Of a stretch of DNA of 63,158 nt, positions 36,397 to 45,436 are shown one piece after another (the stretch's first letter is position 1; each line of letters opens with the position of its first letter). The notes under the pieces were generated by a model. That model searched no databases, was not told where the DNA came from, and was given only the letters and a program-made list of their open reading frames with translations. The position numbers and the translations under genes are program-made. Source of the DNA: Synechococcus sp. GreenBA-s (lineage in GTDB: Bacteria; Cyanobacteriota; Cyanobacteriia; PCC-6307; Cyanobiaceae); the NCBI RefSeq assembly GCF_024345855.1, contig NZ_JAGQBX010000009.1, positions 1 through 63,158 on the forward strand. Direction: 5' to 3'.

Positions 36397-36756
36397 TGCC
36401 GGCCCGCGGCCCTGAGATCGCCGGCGAGATTGGCCGCTGATCAGCAGTGCTGATCGAAGTGGTTCTCCCCCGCGCTACTGCGTTCTCCCCAGGGTTTTGC
36501 CCCGGTTTTCCGCAGCTCCTCTCCCCAGGTGGGCCCGTGGGGCAGGGGCCTGGGGAGAACCCCGCGGCTCTGCCCTCTCCCGTTGACAGGGTGGACCCGC
36601 CGCTTCCAGCGGGGGCCAAGGCAGGCGCGCTGTCGCTGAGAGCGACTGCGCCGCAGGTGATCCTGTGGTGAGACTGACCCCCGCTGCCCCTCGGCTCTCC
36701 GGTTTGACGCGGCCGCTGCGCTGTGGGGAACTGGTGCCCACACGCGGCATCGGGCG
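36397..36756. other. 360-bp intergenic stretch with no gene seen
   Basis: The stretch lies between the start side of the pseudogene and the DUF2811 gene. It includes AT-richer parts near 36425-36480 that may carry a promoter. I find no recognisable protein fragment in the six frames and no strong hairpin. Confidence 0.5.
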
Positions 36757-37101
36757 ATGGACACAACGGCATGGCAGAACACGGCACGTCAGATCACGGC
36801 CCGGCAGTCGGCGGTCCACGCGGCAGCGGCCCCGGTGGCAGCGGCCACGGGGCCTGCGGCGGCCGGGATCGAGCCGATGGAGCTGGCGGGCATGGTGAGC
36901 CTGTGGGCCGAGGTGCCCGAGCCCCTGCTGCACTCGATGCGGGGCTTCATCGAGGCTCACCCCAACTGGGACCAGTACCGCCTGTTCCAGGCGGCCCTGG
37001 CCGGCTTCCTGGTTCAGAACGGGGTGCAGAGCCGCGAGATCACCCGCTGCTACCTGGCCAACCTGTTTCCCCAGCAGCCCCGCTTCTCTGAGCCGCTCTG
37101 A
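36757..37101 (+). CDS. DUF2811 family protein
   Basis: 114 residues. The C-terminal 65 residues match the small cyanobacterial DUF2811 family: VPEPLLHSMRGFIEAHPNWD, QYRLFQAALAGFLVQNG and RCYLANLFP. Function is unknown. The first 40 residues are Ala/Thr/Gln-rich, so the true start could be an internal ATG near codon 41 or 46. Confidence 0.75.
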   Translation: MDTTAWQNTARQITARQSAVHAAAAPVAAATGPAAAGIEPMELAGMVSLWAEVPEPLLHSMRGFIEAHPNWDQYRLFQAALAGFLVQNGVQSREITRCYLANLFPQQPRFSEPL

Positions 37102-37125
37102 GCTGACTCTTCCGCCGCCCGGGCG

Positions 37126-37893
37126 TCAGGGCTGTCCGCGGTAGGTCAGCAGGCCGGAGCGGTCCTCCGGGCCGAACAGCTGGCGATAGGCCGCCGCCAG
37201 GCTGCAGTTCACCAGCGGCAGGGCCACCAGCAGGCCCGCCAGCAGCGCGAGCGCCCCCGCCAGCAGGATCAGGCCCAGCACCAGGCTGAAGGCCAGGCCG
37301 CGCCCCCAGTGGGGATCGATGGCGGCCCGTCCGGAGCGGAAGTTGTCGACCGGGCCGGTGCCCCCCAGCACCGCCAGGGGCAGGTGCAGCAGCTGGTTGA
37401 CGGCGATGTAGGCGAACACGGCTCCACCCGCCAGGGCCGGCAGCAGCCCCAGCAGCGGCAATACCAGGGTCAGCAGGCCGCTGCCTAGGCCGGCGATCAC
37501 CAGCACCAGCACGTTGATCAGCAGCAGCAGCAGCACGATCAGCAGCAGCCGCAGCATGGCCTGGCCGTCCCAGCGGGCTAGGTCGCTGAAGCGGGGCCGG
37601 TCCCCGGCCAGGCCGATCCAGGCGCCGCGCACCAGCCCCACGTTCAGCCACAGGCTGCCCAACAGCCCCAGGGTCAGGCCCGCAGCGCTGGCCAGCAGCG
37701 CCAGGGGCACGGCCTCCCCCGCGGCCAGGGCATCGGCGCCGGCTCTGTGCAGGGTCTGGCCCAGCACCGTGCTGCTCCCCGCCAGCAGGGTGAAGCCCAC
37801 GAAGCTCCAGGGGGCCAGCTGGAAGCAGCGCCAGCCCTCGCTCAGGGCCCGGCGGATCTGGATCGGGCCGGGGTGCAGGGCCGGCAGCGTCAT
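37126..37893 (-). CDS. Multi-pass membrane protein of unknown function
   Basis: 255 residues with about six hydrophobic segments, including LRLLLIVLLLLLINVLVLVI and FSLVLGLILLAGALALLAGL. The N-terminus (IQIRRALSEGWRCFQLAPWSFVGF) and the end (NCSLAAAYRQLFGPED) resemble a family of cyanobacterial integral membrane proteins without known role. The ATG at 37893 is preferred over 37923. It lies alone between two convergent or unrelated genes. Confidence 0.8.
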   Translation of the reverse strand: MTLPALHPGPIQIRRALSEGWRCFQLAPWSFVGFTLLAGSSTVLGQTLHRAGADALAAGEAVPLALLASAAGLTLGLLGSLWLNVGLVRGAWIGLAGDRPRFSDLARWDGQAMLRLLLIVLLLLLINVLVLVIAGLGSGLLTLVLPLLGLLPALAGGAVFAYIAVNQLLHLPLAVLGGTGPVDNFRSGRAAIDPHWGRGLAFSLVLGLILLAGALALLAGLLVALPLVNCSLAAAYRQLFGPEDRSGLLTYRGQP

Positions 37894-37976
37894 GGCCGAG
37901 GGGAAAAGGGCACTGGCCGGCAAACTACCGGCCGTGCCCGGATGTGCCAGGGATGCCGGGGGCGGCGGTCATGGCC

Positions 37977-38438
37977 TCAGCGCAGGGGACCCAGCAGGGC
38001 CAGCAGCCGCTCGGCGCTTCCCTCGGGCACCGGCAGGATCGAGAGGCGGTTGCCGGGACGCACCACCGGCAGCTCCTCGACGCTGAACTGCTCGCGCAGC
38101 CCATCCAGGCTGAGCAGCTCGGCGAAGCGGCCCACGTACCGGAGCCGCACGCAGTCCCAGCGGGGTGCCTCGGGCTTGGACTTGGGGTCGTAGTACTTGT
38201 TGGAGGGGTCGAATTGGCTGGGGTCGGTGAGGCCGGTTTCGATCACCTCCATCATCCCCACGATGCCCGGTGGTTTGGCGTTGGAGTGATAGAAGAAGGC
38301 CCGATCACCGATGGCCATCGTCCGCATGAAATTGCGGGCCTGGTAGTTGCGAATGCCATCCCACAGGGTGCTGCCCTCGTGCTGAAGATGGTCGATCCCG
38401 TAGACGTCGGGCTCGCTCTTCATCAGCCAGTGGGCCAT
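37977..38438 (-). CDS. EVE-domain protein
   Basis: 153 residues covering one EVE domain: MAHWLMKSEPDVYGIDHLQH, WDGIRNYQARNFMRTMAIGD and FYHSNAKPPGIVGMMEVIE. EVE proteins are PUA-like and are thought to bind modified bases in DNA or RNA. The ATG at 38438 begins the domain directly; the open frame upstream is not homologous. Confidence 0.92.
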   Translation of the reverse strand: MAHWLMKSEPDVYGIDHLQHEGSTLWDGIRNYQARNFMRTMAIGDRAFFYHSNAKPPGIVGMMEVIETGLTDPSQFDPSNKYYDPKSKPEAPRWDCVRLRYVGRFAELLSLDGLREQFSVEELPVVRPGNRLSILPVPEGSAERLLALLGPLR

Positions 38439-38538
38439 TACTGCGCCAGCATTTGGGCGCCACGGTAACGCCGCTGCCGATGGCCGGCTTGACGGGCCGA
38501 CGGCCCTGGGTAGGGTCCGTGGATTCGTCGGCGTCGCT

Positions 38539-38913
38539 TTGCCCTCCCCCGCCCCGGCCCCGCGCCTGGTCCTCAGCGGCGACCAGCTCACTGCCTCCTC
38601 CTCGGGCTGGATCGCCGCCATGCTCAACCTGGCCTGCCAGGGACACGGCTATCTCTACCAACGCCGCTGGGGGGCCTACTGGATCGGGGCGGCGGCGGCG
38701 GTGGGTGCCTCGCTGCTGGGCGGCGTGGCCCTCGCCGGGGGCAGCTGGTGGCTCAACCGCGCCAGCCCGGATGTGAGCGAACGCACGACCAACGCGGCCG
38801 TGGCGGGGGTGTATCTCGGCCTCGGCGGCGTGGGCCTGGGGTCTGCCCTGGAGGCCGGCCTGGCGGTGAACCGGGCCCGGCGGCGCCTGCAGCAGCCGTC
38901 GGCTGAGCCCTGA
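38539..38913 (+). CDS. Small membrane protein, TM2-like
   Basis: 124 residues with a TTG start. A segment LNLACQGHGYLYQRRWGAYW resembles the first helix and turn of TM2-domain proteins, followed by two hydrophobic segments (about 48-68 and 88-106) and a basic end. Function is unknown and the family assignment is tentative. Confidence 0.6.
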   Translation: MPSPAPAPRLVLSGDQLTASSSGWIAAMLNLACQGHGYLYQRRWGAYWIGAAAAVGASLLGGVALAGGSWWLNRASPDVSERTTNAAVAGVYLGLGGVGLGSALEAGLAVNRARRRLQQPSAEP

Positions 38914-38947
38914 GCCTGTAGCCCTGATCCTTAGACCGCCCTGATCC

Positions 38948-40372
38948 TCAGAGCGCCTGCACAAGGCGGCGGAAGTGGTCGCCGCGGGCCTCGAAGTCGC
39001 TGTACTGATCGAAGCTGGCGCAGGCGGGGGAGAGCAGCACGGCCCGGCAGCCGTAGCGCGCCGCCAGCTCCCGGGCCAGGGGCACGGCCTGCTCCAGCCC
39101 CTCCACGCCGGCTAGGGCGCCGCCGTAGCCGCCCTGCTCCAGCAGTCCCTGGAACTCCTGGCGGGCGGCTCCGTAGAGCACCACGGCGGCCGCCTGGCGC
39201 CGCAGTTCGCCGATCCAGCCGTCGGCCTCGCCCCGCTTCGACTCGCCGCCCGCCAGCACCACCAGGGGCCCGTCGAGGGCCCGCAGGGCCACTTCGGCCG
39301 CGTCGTAGTTGGTGGCCTTGCTGTCGTTGTACCAGCGCACCCCATCCAGCTCCCGCAGGCGCTCCAGCCGGTGCGGCACCCCGGGAAAGCTGCGGAAGGC
39401 GTCCTCCATCACCGCACCGCTGAGGCCCAGCTCCAGGCCCACGGCGGTGGCCATCAGCAGGTTCTGGCGGTTGTGGGCGCCGGGCATCGCCAGGGCGCGG
39501 GCGTCGAACAGGGGGCCACCGGGGCCGATCACCTGGTCGGCCTCGATCCAGAGGTGGGGCTCGATGCCGGCGCTCCGGGCCTGTTGGCGCGGGCCGGCGC
39601 TCACCCAGAGGGCGTGGTCCCAGCTGGCGGCGCGGCTGCGCAGGTCGGGGTCGTCGGCGTTGAGGATCCGCACTGTGGAGCGCTCCAGCAGCGAGCGCTT
39701 GATGGCGCGGTAGCGCTCCAAGGTGCCGTGGCGCTCCAGGTGGTCGGGGGTGAGGGTGGTCCAGAGGCCGATGCGGGGGGCGATCGCCGGCGCGGCCTCG
39801 ATCTGATAGCTGCTCAGCTCCATCACCAGCCAGGCGGGCAGGCACCGGTCGGCTCCCAGCCGTTCCAGGGCCAGTTCGGCCGCCGAGCGGCCCACATTGC
39901 CGCCCATGGGCGCATCGAGGCCGGCGCTGGCCAGCAGGTGGGCCACCAGGTGGGTGACGGTGGTCTTGCCGTTGGTGCCGGTGATGCCGATCCAGGGCAC
40001 GGGCTGCAGGGCCTCCCAGGCCGTGGTGATCTCGCCGTCGGTGCGGATGCCCTGGGAGCGCAGCTCCTCCAGGGCGGGGTGGTCCCAGCGGATGCCGGGG
40101 CTGACGATCACCCGGGCCGGCCGCTCAGCCAGGGCCGCGAAGCTGGCGGTGGCCAGGGGCGTGTGCAGCTGCACGGCCATGCCCTCGGCCCGCAGCGCCT
40201 CGGCCCTGGCCTCCAGGGCCTCGCCGCCGCCGCTCTCGAGCACCAGCACCCGCTGGCCCTGCTGGCGCAGCAGCCGGGCGGCCCCCAGGCCCGAGCGACC
40301 CAGCCCCAGCACCACGGTCAACCCCTCTCCCGCCAACGCTTGTCCCGCGAAAGACTGGACCGGGGTCTGCAT
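38948..40372 (-). CDS. murD: UDP-N-acetylmuramoylalanine-D-glutamate ligase
   Basis: 474 residues, adding D-glutamate to UDP-MurNAc-L-Ala in the cytoplasm. It shows the N-terminal Rossmann turn VVLGLGRSGLGAARLL, the ATP loop GITGTNGKTTVTHLVAHLL, LVMELSSYQIE, TPDHLERHG and the C-terminal RWYNDSKATNYDA. The ATG at 40372 gives the normal length. The tRNA-Val gene lies 71 bp upstream on the same strand. Confidence 0.96.
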   Translation of the reverse strand: MQTPVQSFAGQALAGEGLTVVLGLGRSGLGAARLLRQQGQRVLVLESGGGEALEARAEALRAEGMAVQLHTPLATASFAALAERPARVIVSPGIRWDHPALEELRSQGIRTDGEITTAWEALQPVPWIGITGTNGKTTVTHLVAHLLASAGLDAPMGGNVGRSAAELALERLGADRCLPAWLVMELSSYQIEAAPAIAPRIGLWTTLTPDHLERHGTLERYRAIKRSLLERSTVRILNADDPDLRSRAASWDHALWVSAGPRQQARSAGIEPHLWIEADQVIGPGGPLFDARALAMPGAHNRQNLLMATAVGLELGLSGAVMEDAFRSFPGVPHRLERLRELDGVRWYNDSKATNYDAAEVALRALDGPLVVLAGGESKRGEADGWIGELRRQAAAVVLYGAARQEFQGLLEQGGYGGALAGVEGLEQAVPLARELAARYGCRAVLLSPACASFDQYSDFEARGDHFRRLVQAL

Positions 40373-40443
40373 TGTTCAGGCGCTCGGGATTGACGAGAGG
40401 CCGTTTAGGCGAAAAGCCGTGTCGGCGAGGGGCCTAAATAAAG

Positions 40444-40515
40444 TGGGCGATACTGGAATCGAACCAGTGACTCCTACCGTGTCAAGGTAGTGCTCTACCT
40501 CTGAGCTAATCGCCC
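40444..40515 (-). tRNA. tRNA-Val (GAC anticodon)
   Basis: A 72-base cloverleaf is formed on the minus strand: 7-bp acceptor (gggcgat with atcgccc), D arm gctc/gagc, anticodon stem ctacc/ggtag with loop ttgacac, five-base variable region, T arm actgg-ttcgaat-ccagt and discriminator A. The anticodon is GAC, for valine codons GTC and GTT. CCA is not encoded. Confidence 0.97.
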
Positions 40516-40696
40516 GTGGCGCTGATCGGCAGGCTCCACAGGAGTGCCGCAGCCCGAGAAACTTAGCAGTCCGGCTTGCGCCCCAACAGCCGCGCCAGGA
40601 CATGCCAGGCCATCGAGCCCAACCCGGTGGGCCACGCCCCTCGCGGCACGGGCCCACCGCCGACGGCCCCGATCCCACGGGCCCGGGCCCGTGAGC

Positions 40697-41488
40697 TCAG
40701 CTGCGCCGCAGCACCACCCGCCAGCGCTCGCGCTTGGTGGGCTGCACCTCCAGCAGCTCCAGTTCGCCGCGACCCTCCAGCCGCAGGCGATCACCCACCG
40801 CCAGCTCCTTGCTGGGGCTGCTCACCGGTTGCCAGTTGAGGCGCACGGCGCCGCTGCGCACCAGCTCCGCCATGCGGCTGCGCGACAGCCCGAAGCCCGC
40901 CGAGCCCACCGCATCGAGCCGCAGCGAGGCCTCCACGCTGCTCAGCTGCTTGGGCTGCCGCTGGGCCGGCAACTGCAGCTGCTCCACCGGCAGCGCCTCC
41001 AGCTGCACCTCCACCGTGCGCACCCGGGCCGGCTGGCCGTGCAGGCGGGCGGCCAGCTCGGGCGTGGCGATCAGCTGGGCGCCGCGATCGCCGCGGATCC
41101 AGATGTCGCCGAGCTCGCCCGCTTCGGCCCCGGCGGCCAGCAGGCCGGATCGCACGTCGCCGGGTTCGGCGGGGTCGAACAGGAAGTTGCCGCTCACCAC
41201 CAGGCCCATCAGCGGGGCGGCCTCGCCTGGGCTCTGGGGGGCCGCCGCCAGCTCGGCCCGCTGCAGCAGCAGGCGCCGCCGCTCGGCCTGGGGCCAGCCC
41301 CCCGCCGCCGCCAGCCGTAGTTCGCTGAGGCTGCCCAGCCGCTGGTCGGCCTCCTCGCACAGGTCCGCCGCCACGAAGCCGGTCCACACCGGCTGCCAGG
41401 TGCGCAGGGCCTGCTCGGCCTGATCGATCAGGGCGGCCAGCTCCTCGGGGCGGCGGCTTCCTTGGAGCAGGTCCTCGCGGGGCAGCAT
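40697..41488 (-). CDS. Photosystem II S4-domain protein
   Basis: 263 residues. The C-terminal part is an S4 RNA-binding domain (GFGLSRSRMAELVRSGAVRL, NWQPVSSPSKELAVGDRLRL). The N-terminal part (MLPREDLLQGSRRPEELAAL and the middle GDIWIRGDRGAQLIATPEL) matches the cyanobacterial and plant family TIGR03069, linked to photosystem II. The molecular role is unsettled. It precedes the tRNA-Val and follows the DUF3318 gene by 10 bp, suggesting co-transcription. Confidence 0.92.
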   Translation of the reverse strand: MLPREDLLQGSRRPEELAALIDQAEQALRTWQPVWTGFVAADLCEEADQRLGSLSELRLAAAGGWPQAERRRLLLQRAELAAAPQSPGEAAPLMGLVVSGNFLFDPAEPGDVRSGLLAAGAEAGELGDIWIRGDRGAQLIATPELAARLHGQPARVRTVEVQLEALPVEQLQLPAQRQPKQLSSVEASLRLDAVGSAGFGLSRSRMAELVRSGAVRLNWQPVSSPSKELAVGDRLRLEGRGELELLEVQPTKRERWRVVLRRS

Positions 41489-41498
41489 GGCGGCGGGT

Positions 41499-41990
41499 TC
41501 AGAAGTCGTTGAGACGCACCAGGGCCTTGGGCTTGGCGGACTGCAGGGTGGTCCAGGGCATCTCCAGGCCCGAGGCGATCTCCACCAGCAGCAGCCAGTT
41601 GCCCTCCTCGAGCCGGTTGCGCAGGGCCCGCACCCGGTCGTCCAGGTCGGAGCTCACGCTGGCGGCCGCGGCGAAGCTGCCCATGAAGCCCGAGCCCAGG
41701 CCGAGCAGACCGCCGATCAGGTGGGAGCCCACCGGGCCGGCGAAGGCGAAGGTGTCGAGGTCGGTGATGAAGGTGAAGGTGAGGCCGGCCAGGAAGCCGA
41801 AGGGCAGCAGCCAGCGGGCCATGCTGCGCTGCCGCAGCTGGCGGGAGAGCTTGGGGTTGAGTTCCGGCACCGCCTCCACCGGCTCTTCGCCCGTGCCGAT
41901 GGCCAGCAGCCGCAGCGGCGGCGGCGTCATGGCAGCCAGCTGATCCCGCAGCTGCCGCAGCCGTTTGCGCTCCGAGAGCACCACCACCAC
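41499..41990 (-). CDS. DUF3318 family membrane protein
   Basis: About 163 residues. The block MARWLLPFGFLAGLTFTFIT, the GGLLGLGSGFMGSFAAAASV segment and the end LEMPWTTLQSAKPKALVRLN match DUF3318, a cyanobacterial family with two membrane helices and unknown function. The start is ambiguous: four GTG codons stand in a row at 41990, 41987, 41984 and 41981. It is 10 bp before the PSII S4 gene and divergent from serA. Confidence 0.82.
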   Translation of the reverse strand: MVVVLSERKRLRQLRDQLAAMTPPPLRLLAIGTGEEPVEAVPELNPKLSRQLRQRSMARWLLPFGFLAGLTFTFITDLDTFAFAGPVGSHLIGGLLGLGSGFMGSFAAAASVSSDLDDRVRALRNRLEEGNWLLLVEIASGLEMPWTTLQSAKPKALVRLNDF

Positions 41991-42047
41991 GCTGTTTCCC
42001 AACCGACGCTCCGCAGGCGACCGCCCTGATTCTCCATGCCCCCGGGG

Positions 42048-42102
42048 CCTCGGTGGGGTCTCGGTGGGGTCTCGGTGGGGCCTCGGGGGCGCCTCGGTGG
42101 CG
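42048..42102. repeat. Five 11-bp tandem repeats upstream of serA
   Basis: Units begin at 42048, 42059, 42070, 42081 and 42092 with consensus yctcggtgggg. The second and third are identical and the first differs at one base; the last two are degenerate. The tract lies in the 181-bp region between the divergent DUF3318 and serA genes, 70 bp before the serA start. An 11-bp spacing puts each unit on about the same face of the DNA. Confidence 0.88.
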
Positions 42103-42171
42103 CCGCGCGCCGGGGTCGCCCGAGGGCCGCTCTCTACACTGCACCTCCCGCCGCCCCCACCCCGCCGGGTC

Positions 42172-43758
42172 ATGACGAAGGTTCTGGTTTCCGACCCCAT
42201 CGATCAGACAGGGATCGACATCCTGTCGCAGGTGGCCCAGGTGGACGTGCGCACGGGTCTGCCGCCCGAGCAGCTCAAGGCGATCATCGGCGAGTACGAC
42301 GCCCTGATGATCCGCTCCGGCACCACCGTGACGGCCGACATCATCGAGGCCGCCGACAAGCTGCGCATCATCGGCCGCGCCGGTGTGGGGGTCGACAACG
42401 TCGATGTGCCCGCCGCCACCAAGCGCGGCGTGATCGTGGTGAATTCGCCCGAGGGCAACACCATCGCCGCGGCTGAGCACGCCCTGGCGCTGATGCTCTC
42501 GTTGTCGCGCCACGTGCCCCACGCCCATGCCAGCACCATGGCCGGCGGCTGGGATCGCAAGAAATACGTCGGCAACGAGCTCTACAAGAAGAAGCTCGGC
42601 GTGGTGGGTCTGGGCAAGATCGGCTCCCACGTGGCCCGCGTGGCCCGGGCCATGGGCATGGAGGTGGTGGCCTACGACCCGTTCGTGTCGGCCGAGCGCG
42701 CCCAGCAGATGCAGGTACGGCTGCTGACCCTGCCCGCCCTGTTCGCCGAGGCGGACTACGTGAGCCTGCACCTGCCCCGCACACCGGACACCGAGAACCT
42801 GGTGAACGCCGAGCTGCTGAAGACGATGAAGCCCACCGCGCGCCTCGTGAACTGCGCCCGCGGCGGCATCATCGACGAGGCCGCCCTGGCCGAGGCCGTG
42901 CAGAACGGCGTGATCGCCGGTGCCGCCCTCGACGTGTACGCCAAGGAGCCCCTGGAGGCCGATTCGGCCCTGCGCGGCGTGGCCGAGCGGCTGATCCTCA
43001 CCCCCCACCTGGGCGCCAGCACCGAGGAGGCCCAGGAGAACGTGGCCATCGACGTGGCCGAGCAGATCCGCGACGTGCTGCTGGGCCTGCCCGCCCGCAG
43101 CGCCGTGAACATCCCCGGCCTCAACGCCGAGGTGATGGAGCAGCTCAAGCCCCACCTGCAGCTGGCCGAGACCCTGGGGCAGCTGATCAGCCAGCTGGCC
43201 GGCGGCCAGATCAGCGAGCTGGAGGTGCGGCTGCAGGGCGAGTTCGCCGCCCATCCGGCCCAGCCCCTGGTGATCGCCGCCCTCAAGGGCCTGCTCTCCA
43301 CCGCCCTGGGCGACAGCATCAACTACGTGAACGCCAGCCTTGAGGCCAAGGAGCGCGGCATCCACGTGCTGGAGGTGAAGGACGACGCCAGCCGCGACTT
43401 CGCCGGTGGCTCGCTGCAGCTCGTGTCCCGCAGCCCCCAGGGCAACCACTGCGTGACCGGCGCCGTGTTCGCCGACGGCGAGCTGCGCATCATCACCATC
43501 GATGAGTTCCCGGTGAACGTGGCCCCCAGCCGCCACATGCTGTTCACCCGCCACCGGGACATGCCCGGCATCATCGGCCAGCTGGGCTCCGTGCTCGGTG
43601 AGCACAACGTGAACATCGCCTCGATGCAGGTGGGCCGCCGCATCGTGCGCGGCGACGCCGTGATGGTGCTGAGCGTGGACGATCCGATTCCCCCCAGCCT
43701 CCTGGCCACGATCAATCAGATCAACGGCATCCAGGAAGCCCATCCCGTGACCCTCTGA
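42172..43758 (+). CDS. serA: D-3-phosphoglycerate dehydrogenase
   Basis: 528 residues, the first enzyme of serine synthesis, long form. The NAD-binding domain has GVVGLGKIGSHVARVARAMG; catalytic residues lie in LVNCARGGIIDEAAL (Arg), ALDVYAKEPL (Glu) and LTPHLGASTEEAQENVAIDV (His). An intervening domain and a C-terminal ACT domain (MPGIIGQLGSVLGEHNVNIA, about 455-528) suggest feedback by serine. The ATG at 42172 matches the conserved start TKVLVSDPIDQTG. Confidence 0.97.
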   Translation: MTKVLVSDPIDQTGIDILSQVAQVDVRTGLPPEQLKAIIGEYDALMIRSGTTVTADIIEAADKLRIIGRAGVGVDNVDVPAATKRGVIVVNSPEGNTIAAAEHALALMLSLSRHVPHAHASTMAGGWDRKKYVGNELYKKKLGVVGLGKIGSHVARVARAMGMEVVAYDPFVSAERAQQMQVRLLTLPALFAEADYVSLHLPRTPDTENLVNAELLKTMKPTARLVNCARGGIIDEAALAEAVQNGVIAGAALDVYAKEPLEADSALRGVAERLILTPHLGASTEEAQENVAIDVAEQIRDVLLGLPARSAVNIPGLNAEVMEQLKPHLQLAETLGQLISQLAGGQISELEVRLQGEFAAHPAQPLVIAALKGLLSTALGDSINYVNASLEAKERGIHVLEVKDDASRDFAGGSLQLVSRSPQGNHCVTGAVFADGELRIITIDEFPVNVAPSRHMLFTRHRDMPGIIGQLGSVLGEHNVNIASMQVGRRIVRGDAVMVLSVDDPIPPSLLATINQINGIQEAHPVTL

Positions 43759-43885
43759 GCGTCCCGCTCTAGACGGCCCCCGTCCGGGCCGCGGGCCCTG
43801 TGGGGCCGGCGTCTCGCCTGGGGCCGGCGGCCGCCAGGCCCGGCCCAATCCTGGCCCGCCATCCCATCCCTTGCCCCTCTCGGCC

Positions 43886-44821
43886 ATGTCCCTGTCCTGG
43901 TGGCGGCTGGAGCTGCCGGCGCTCCCGGAGCTGGAGGAATCGCTGCTCTGGAAGCTCAACGCCCTCGGCATCCCGCGGGTGGCCTTGCGGCACCGGCCTG
44001 AGGCGCCCGAGCAGCGCACCCTGCTGGCCTGGTTGCCGGAGGCCGACTGGCCCGAGGCCGAGCGGTCCCAGCTGGAGCAGGCCCTGGCGCCCCTGGCCGC
44101 CACCTTCGGCCTGGTGCTTCCCCCGATCCAGTGGCAGCAGCAGGCCGACGAGGACTGGAGCCTGAGCTGGAAGCAGCACTGGCAGGCCGATCCGGTGGGG
44201 GAGCGACTGCTGATCCTCCCCGCCTGGCTGGAGCTGCCCCCCGAGCATGCCGATCGGCTGGTGATCCGCATGGACCCCGGCAGCGCCTTCGGCACCGGCA
44301 GCCACCCCACCACCCGCCTCTGCCTGGAGGCGCTGGAGGCCCTGGCGGCCGAGCGTGGCGGTGTCGCGGGCCCCGACCTGGGTCCCATCCGGGTGGCGGA
44401 CCTGGGCTGCGGCAGCGGCATCCTCGGCATTGCCGCCCTGCTCCAGGGAGCCGCCACGGTGGCCGCATCCGACACCGATTCCCTGGCCGTGCGCGCCACC
44501 CGCGACAACGCCGCCGTGAGTGGCTTCCAGGACCGGCTGACGGTGGCCCTGGGCTCGGTGGAGGCCCTGGCGGAGCTGCTGGCGGGGGATCCCGCCGAGC
44601 TGCTGCTCTGCAACATCCTGGCGCCGGTGATCGAGGCCCTCTGCCCGGCCTTCCACACGGTGCTGGCCCCCAGCGGGGTCGGGCTGCTCAGTGGCCTGCT
44701 GGTGGACCAGGCCCCGGGGCTGCAGGCAGCCCTGGCCGCCGAGGGCTGGCAGGCGGAGCTCACGGCCCAGCAGAGCCAGTGGGGCCTGATGACGATCCGG
44801 CGCGCCGCCCCGGCCGCCTAG
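43886..44821 (+). CDS. prmA: Ribosomal protein L11 methyltransferase
   Basis: 311 residues, methylating ribosomal protein L11 with S-adenosylmethionine. Key blocks are RMDPGSAFGTGSHPTTRLCL, the SAM site VADLGCGSGILGIAALLQGA and LLLCNILAPVIEALCP. The N-terminal substrate domain is present (WWRLELPALPELEESLLWKL). The ATG at 43886 is preferred over 43871. It follows serA by 127 bp, as in other picocyanobacteria. Confidence 0.94.
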   Translation: MSLSWWRLELPALPELEESLLWKLNALGIPRVALRHRPEAPEQRTLLAWLPEADWPEAERSQLEQALAPLAATFGLVLPPIQWQQQADEDWSLSWKQHWQADPVGERLLILPAWLELPPEHADRLVIRMDPGSAFGTGSHPTTRLCLEALEALAAERGGVAGPDLGPIRVADLGCGSGILGIAALLQGAATVAASDTDSLAVRATRDNAAVSGFQDRLTVALGSVEALAELLAGDPAELLLCNILAPVIEALCPAFHTVLAPSGVGLLSGLLVDQAPGLQAALAAEGWQAELTAQQSQWGLMTIRRAAPAA

Positions 44822-44996
44822 CCGCTGCCTGGGCCTGCCGGTGTTGCATAAGGCACGCTGATCTGTGCCCACCCTTTGATTGGGCTTCCCGGCTTCTGGT
44901 GCCCAGATCCCCAGGAAGCCACCCCGGCGGATGTAGGAAGGGGCGGTCCTACGGACCCGGGGAATTCTCCAGGTTCCGTGAGCCCCAATCTCTTCC

Positions 44997-45296
44997 ATGG
45001 CTTCCTACAAGGTCACCCTCATCAACGAGAGCGAAGGCCTCAACAAGACCATCGAGGTTCCTGACGACCAGTACATCCTCGACGCCGCTGAAGAGCAGGG
45101 CATCGACCTCCCCTACTCCTGCCGTGCCGGTGCCTGCAGCACCTGCGCCGGCAAGCTGGTCTCCGGCACCGTGGACCAGTCTGATCAGAGCTTCCTGGAC
45201 GACGACCAGATCGAGGCCGGCTTCGTGCTGACCTGCGTCGCTTACCCCACCAGCGACGTCACCATCAAGACCCACGCCGAAGAAGAGCTGTACTGA
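44997..45296 (+). CDS. petF: Photosynthetic [2Fe-2S] ferredoxin
   Basis: 99 residues. Cys42, 47, 50 and 80 bind the cluster ([20 protein letters not shown]), and the end KTHAEEELY is the form typical of ferredoxin I, which takes electrons from photosystem I to FNR, nitrite reductase and FTR. Strong codon bias points to high expression. The 175-bp upstream region is AT-richer near 44845-44885 and probably contains its promoter. A strong terminator follows. Confidence 0.96.
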   Translation: MASYKVTLINESEGLNKTIEVPDDQYILDAAEEQGIDLPYSCRAGACSTCAGKLVSGTVDQSDQSFLDDDQIEAGFVLTCVAYPTSDVTIKTHAEEELY

Positions 45297-45366
45297 GCTC
45301 CCGGAGCCATCCAGCCTCCCCCTGGTGCGGCCCGGATGGCTCTCGTTTCTCGCTTTCAGTTGCACG

Positions 45367-45392
45367 GCCACCCTGCGGGGTGGCTTTTTTTT
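45367..45392 (+). terminator. Rho-independent terminator after petF
   Basis: The hairpin gccaccc-tgcg-gggtggc is followed by eight T residues, 70 bp after the petF stop. It is the strongest terminator in the window. Confidence 0.93.
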
Positions 45393-45436
45393 CACCCGCC
45401 CTTCGGGGCCTCCCCCGACGACTCGCGCGATCTGCC

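Noticed and set aside
36447-36671. 74-residue plus-strand frame in the gap after the pseudogene
   Set aside because: The translation is Pro/Gly-rich with no family resemblance, no good ribosome-binding site and no coupling to a neighbour.
35822-36787. A single intact 321-residue protein at the pseudogene locus
   Set aside because: The first two thirds of that frame have no family homology and the Rossmann segment is encoded in a different frame, so it is a broken gene rather than an intact one.
42001-42171. CRISPR-like reading of the 11-bp repeats
   Set aside because: The units are contiguous without spacers and no cas genes are present.
41428-44763. Minus-strand frame of about 1,110 codons over serA and prmA
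   Set aside because: It is antisense to two well-identified enzymes; His/Gly/Gln-rich shadow translation without any motif.
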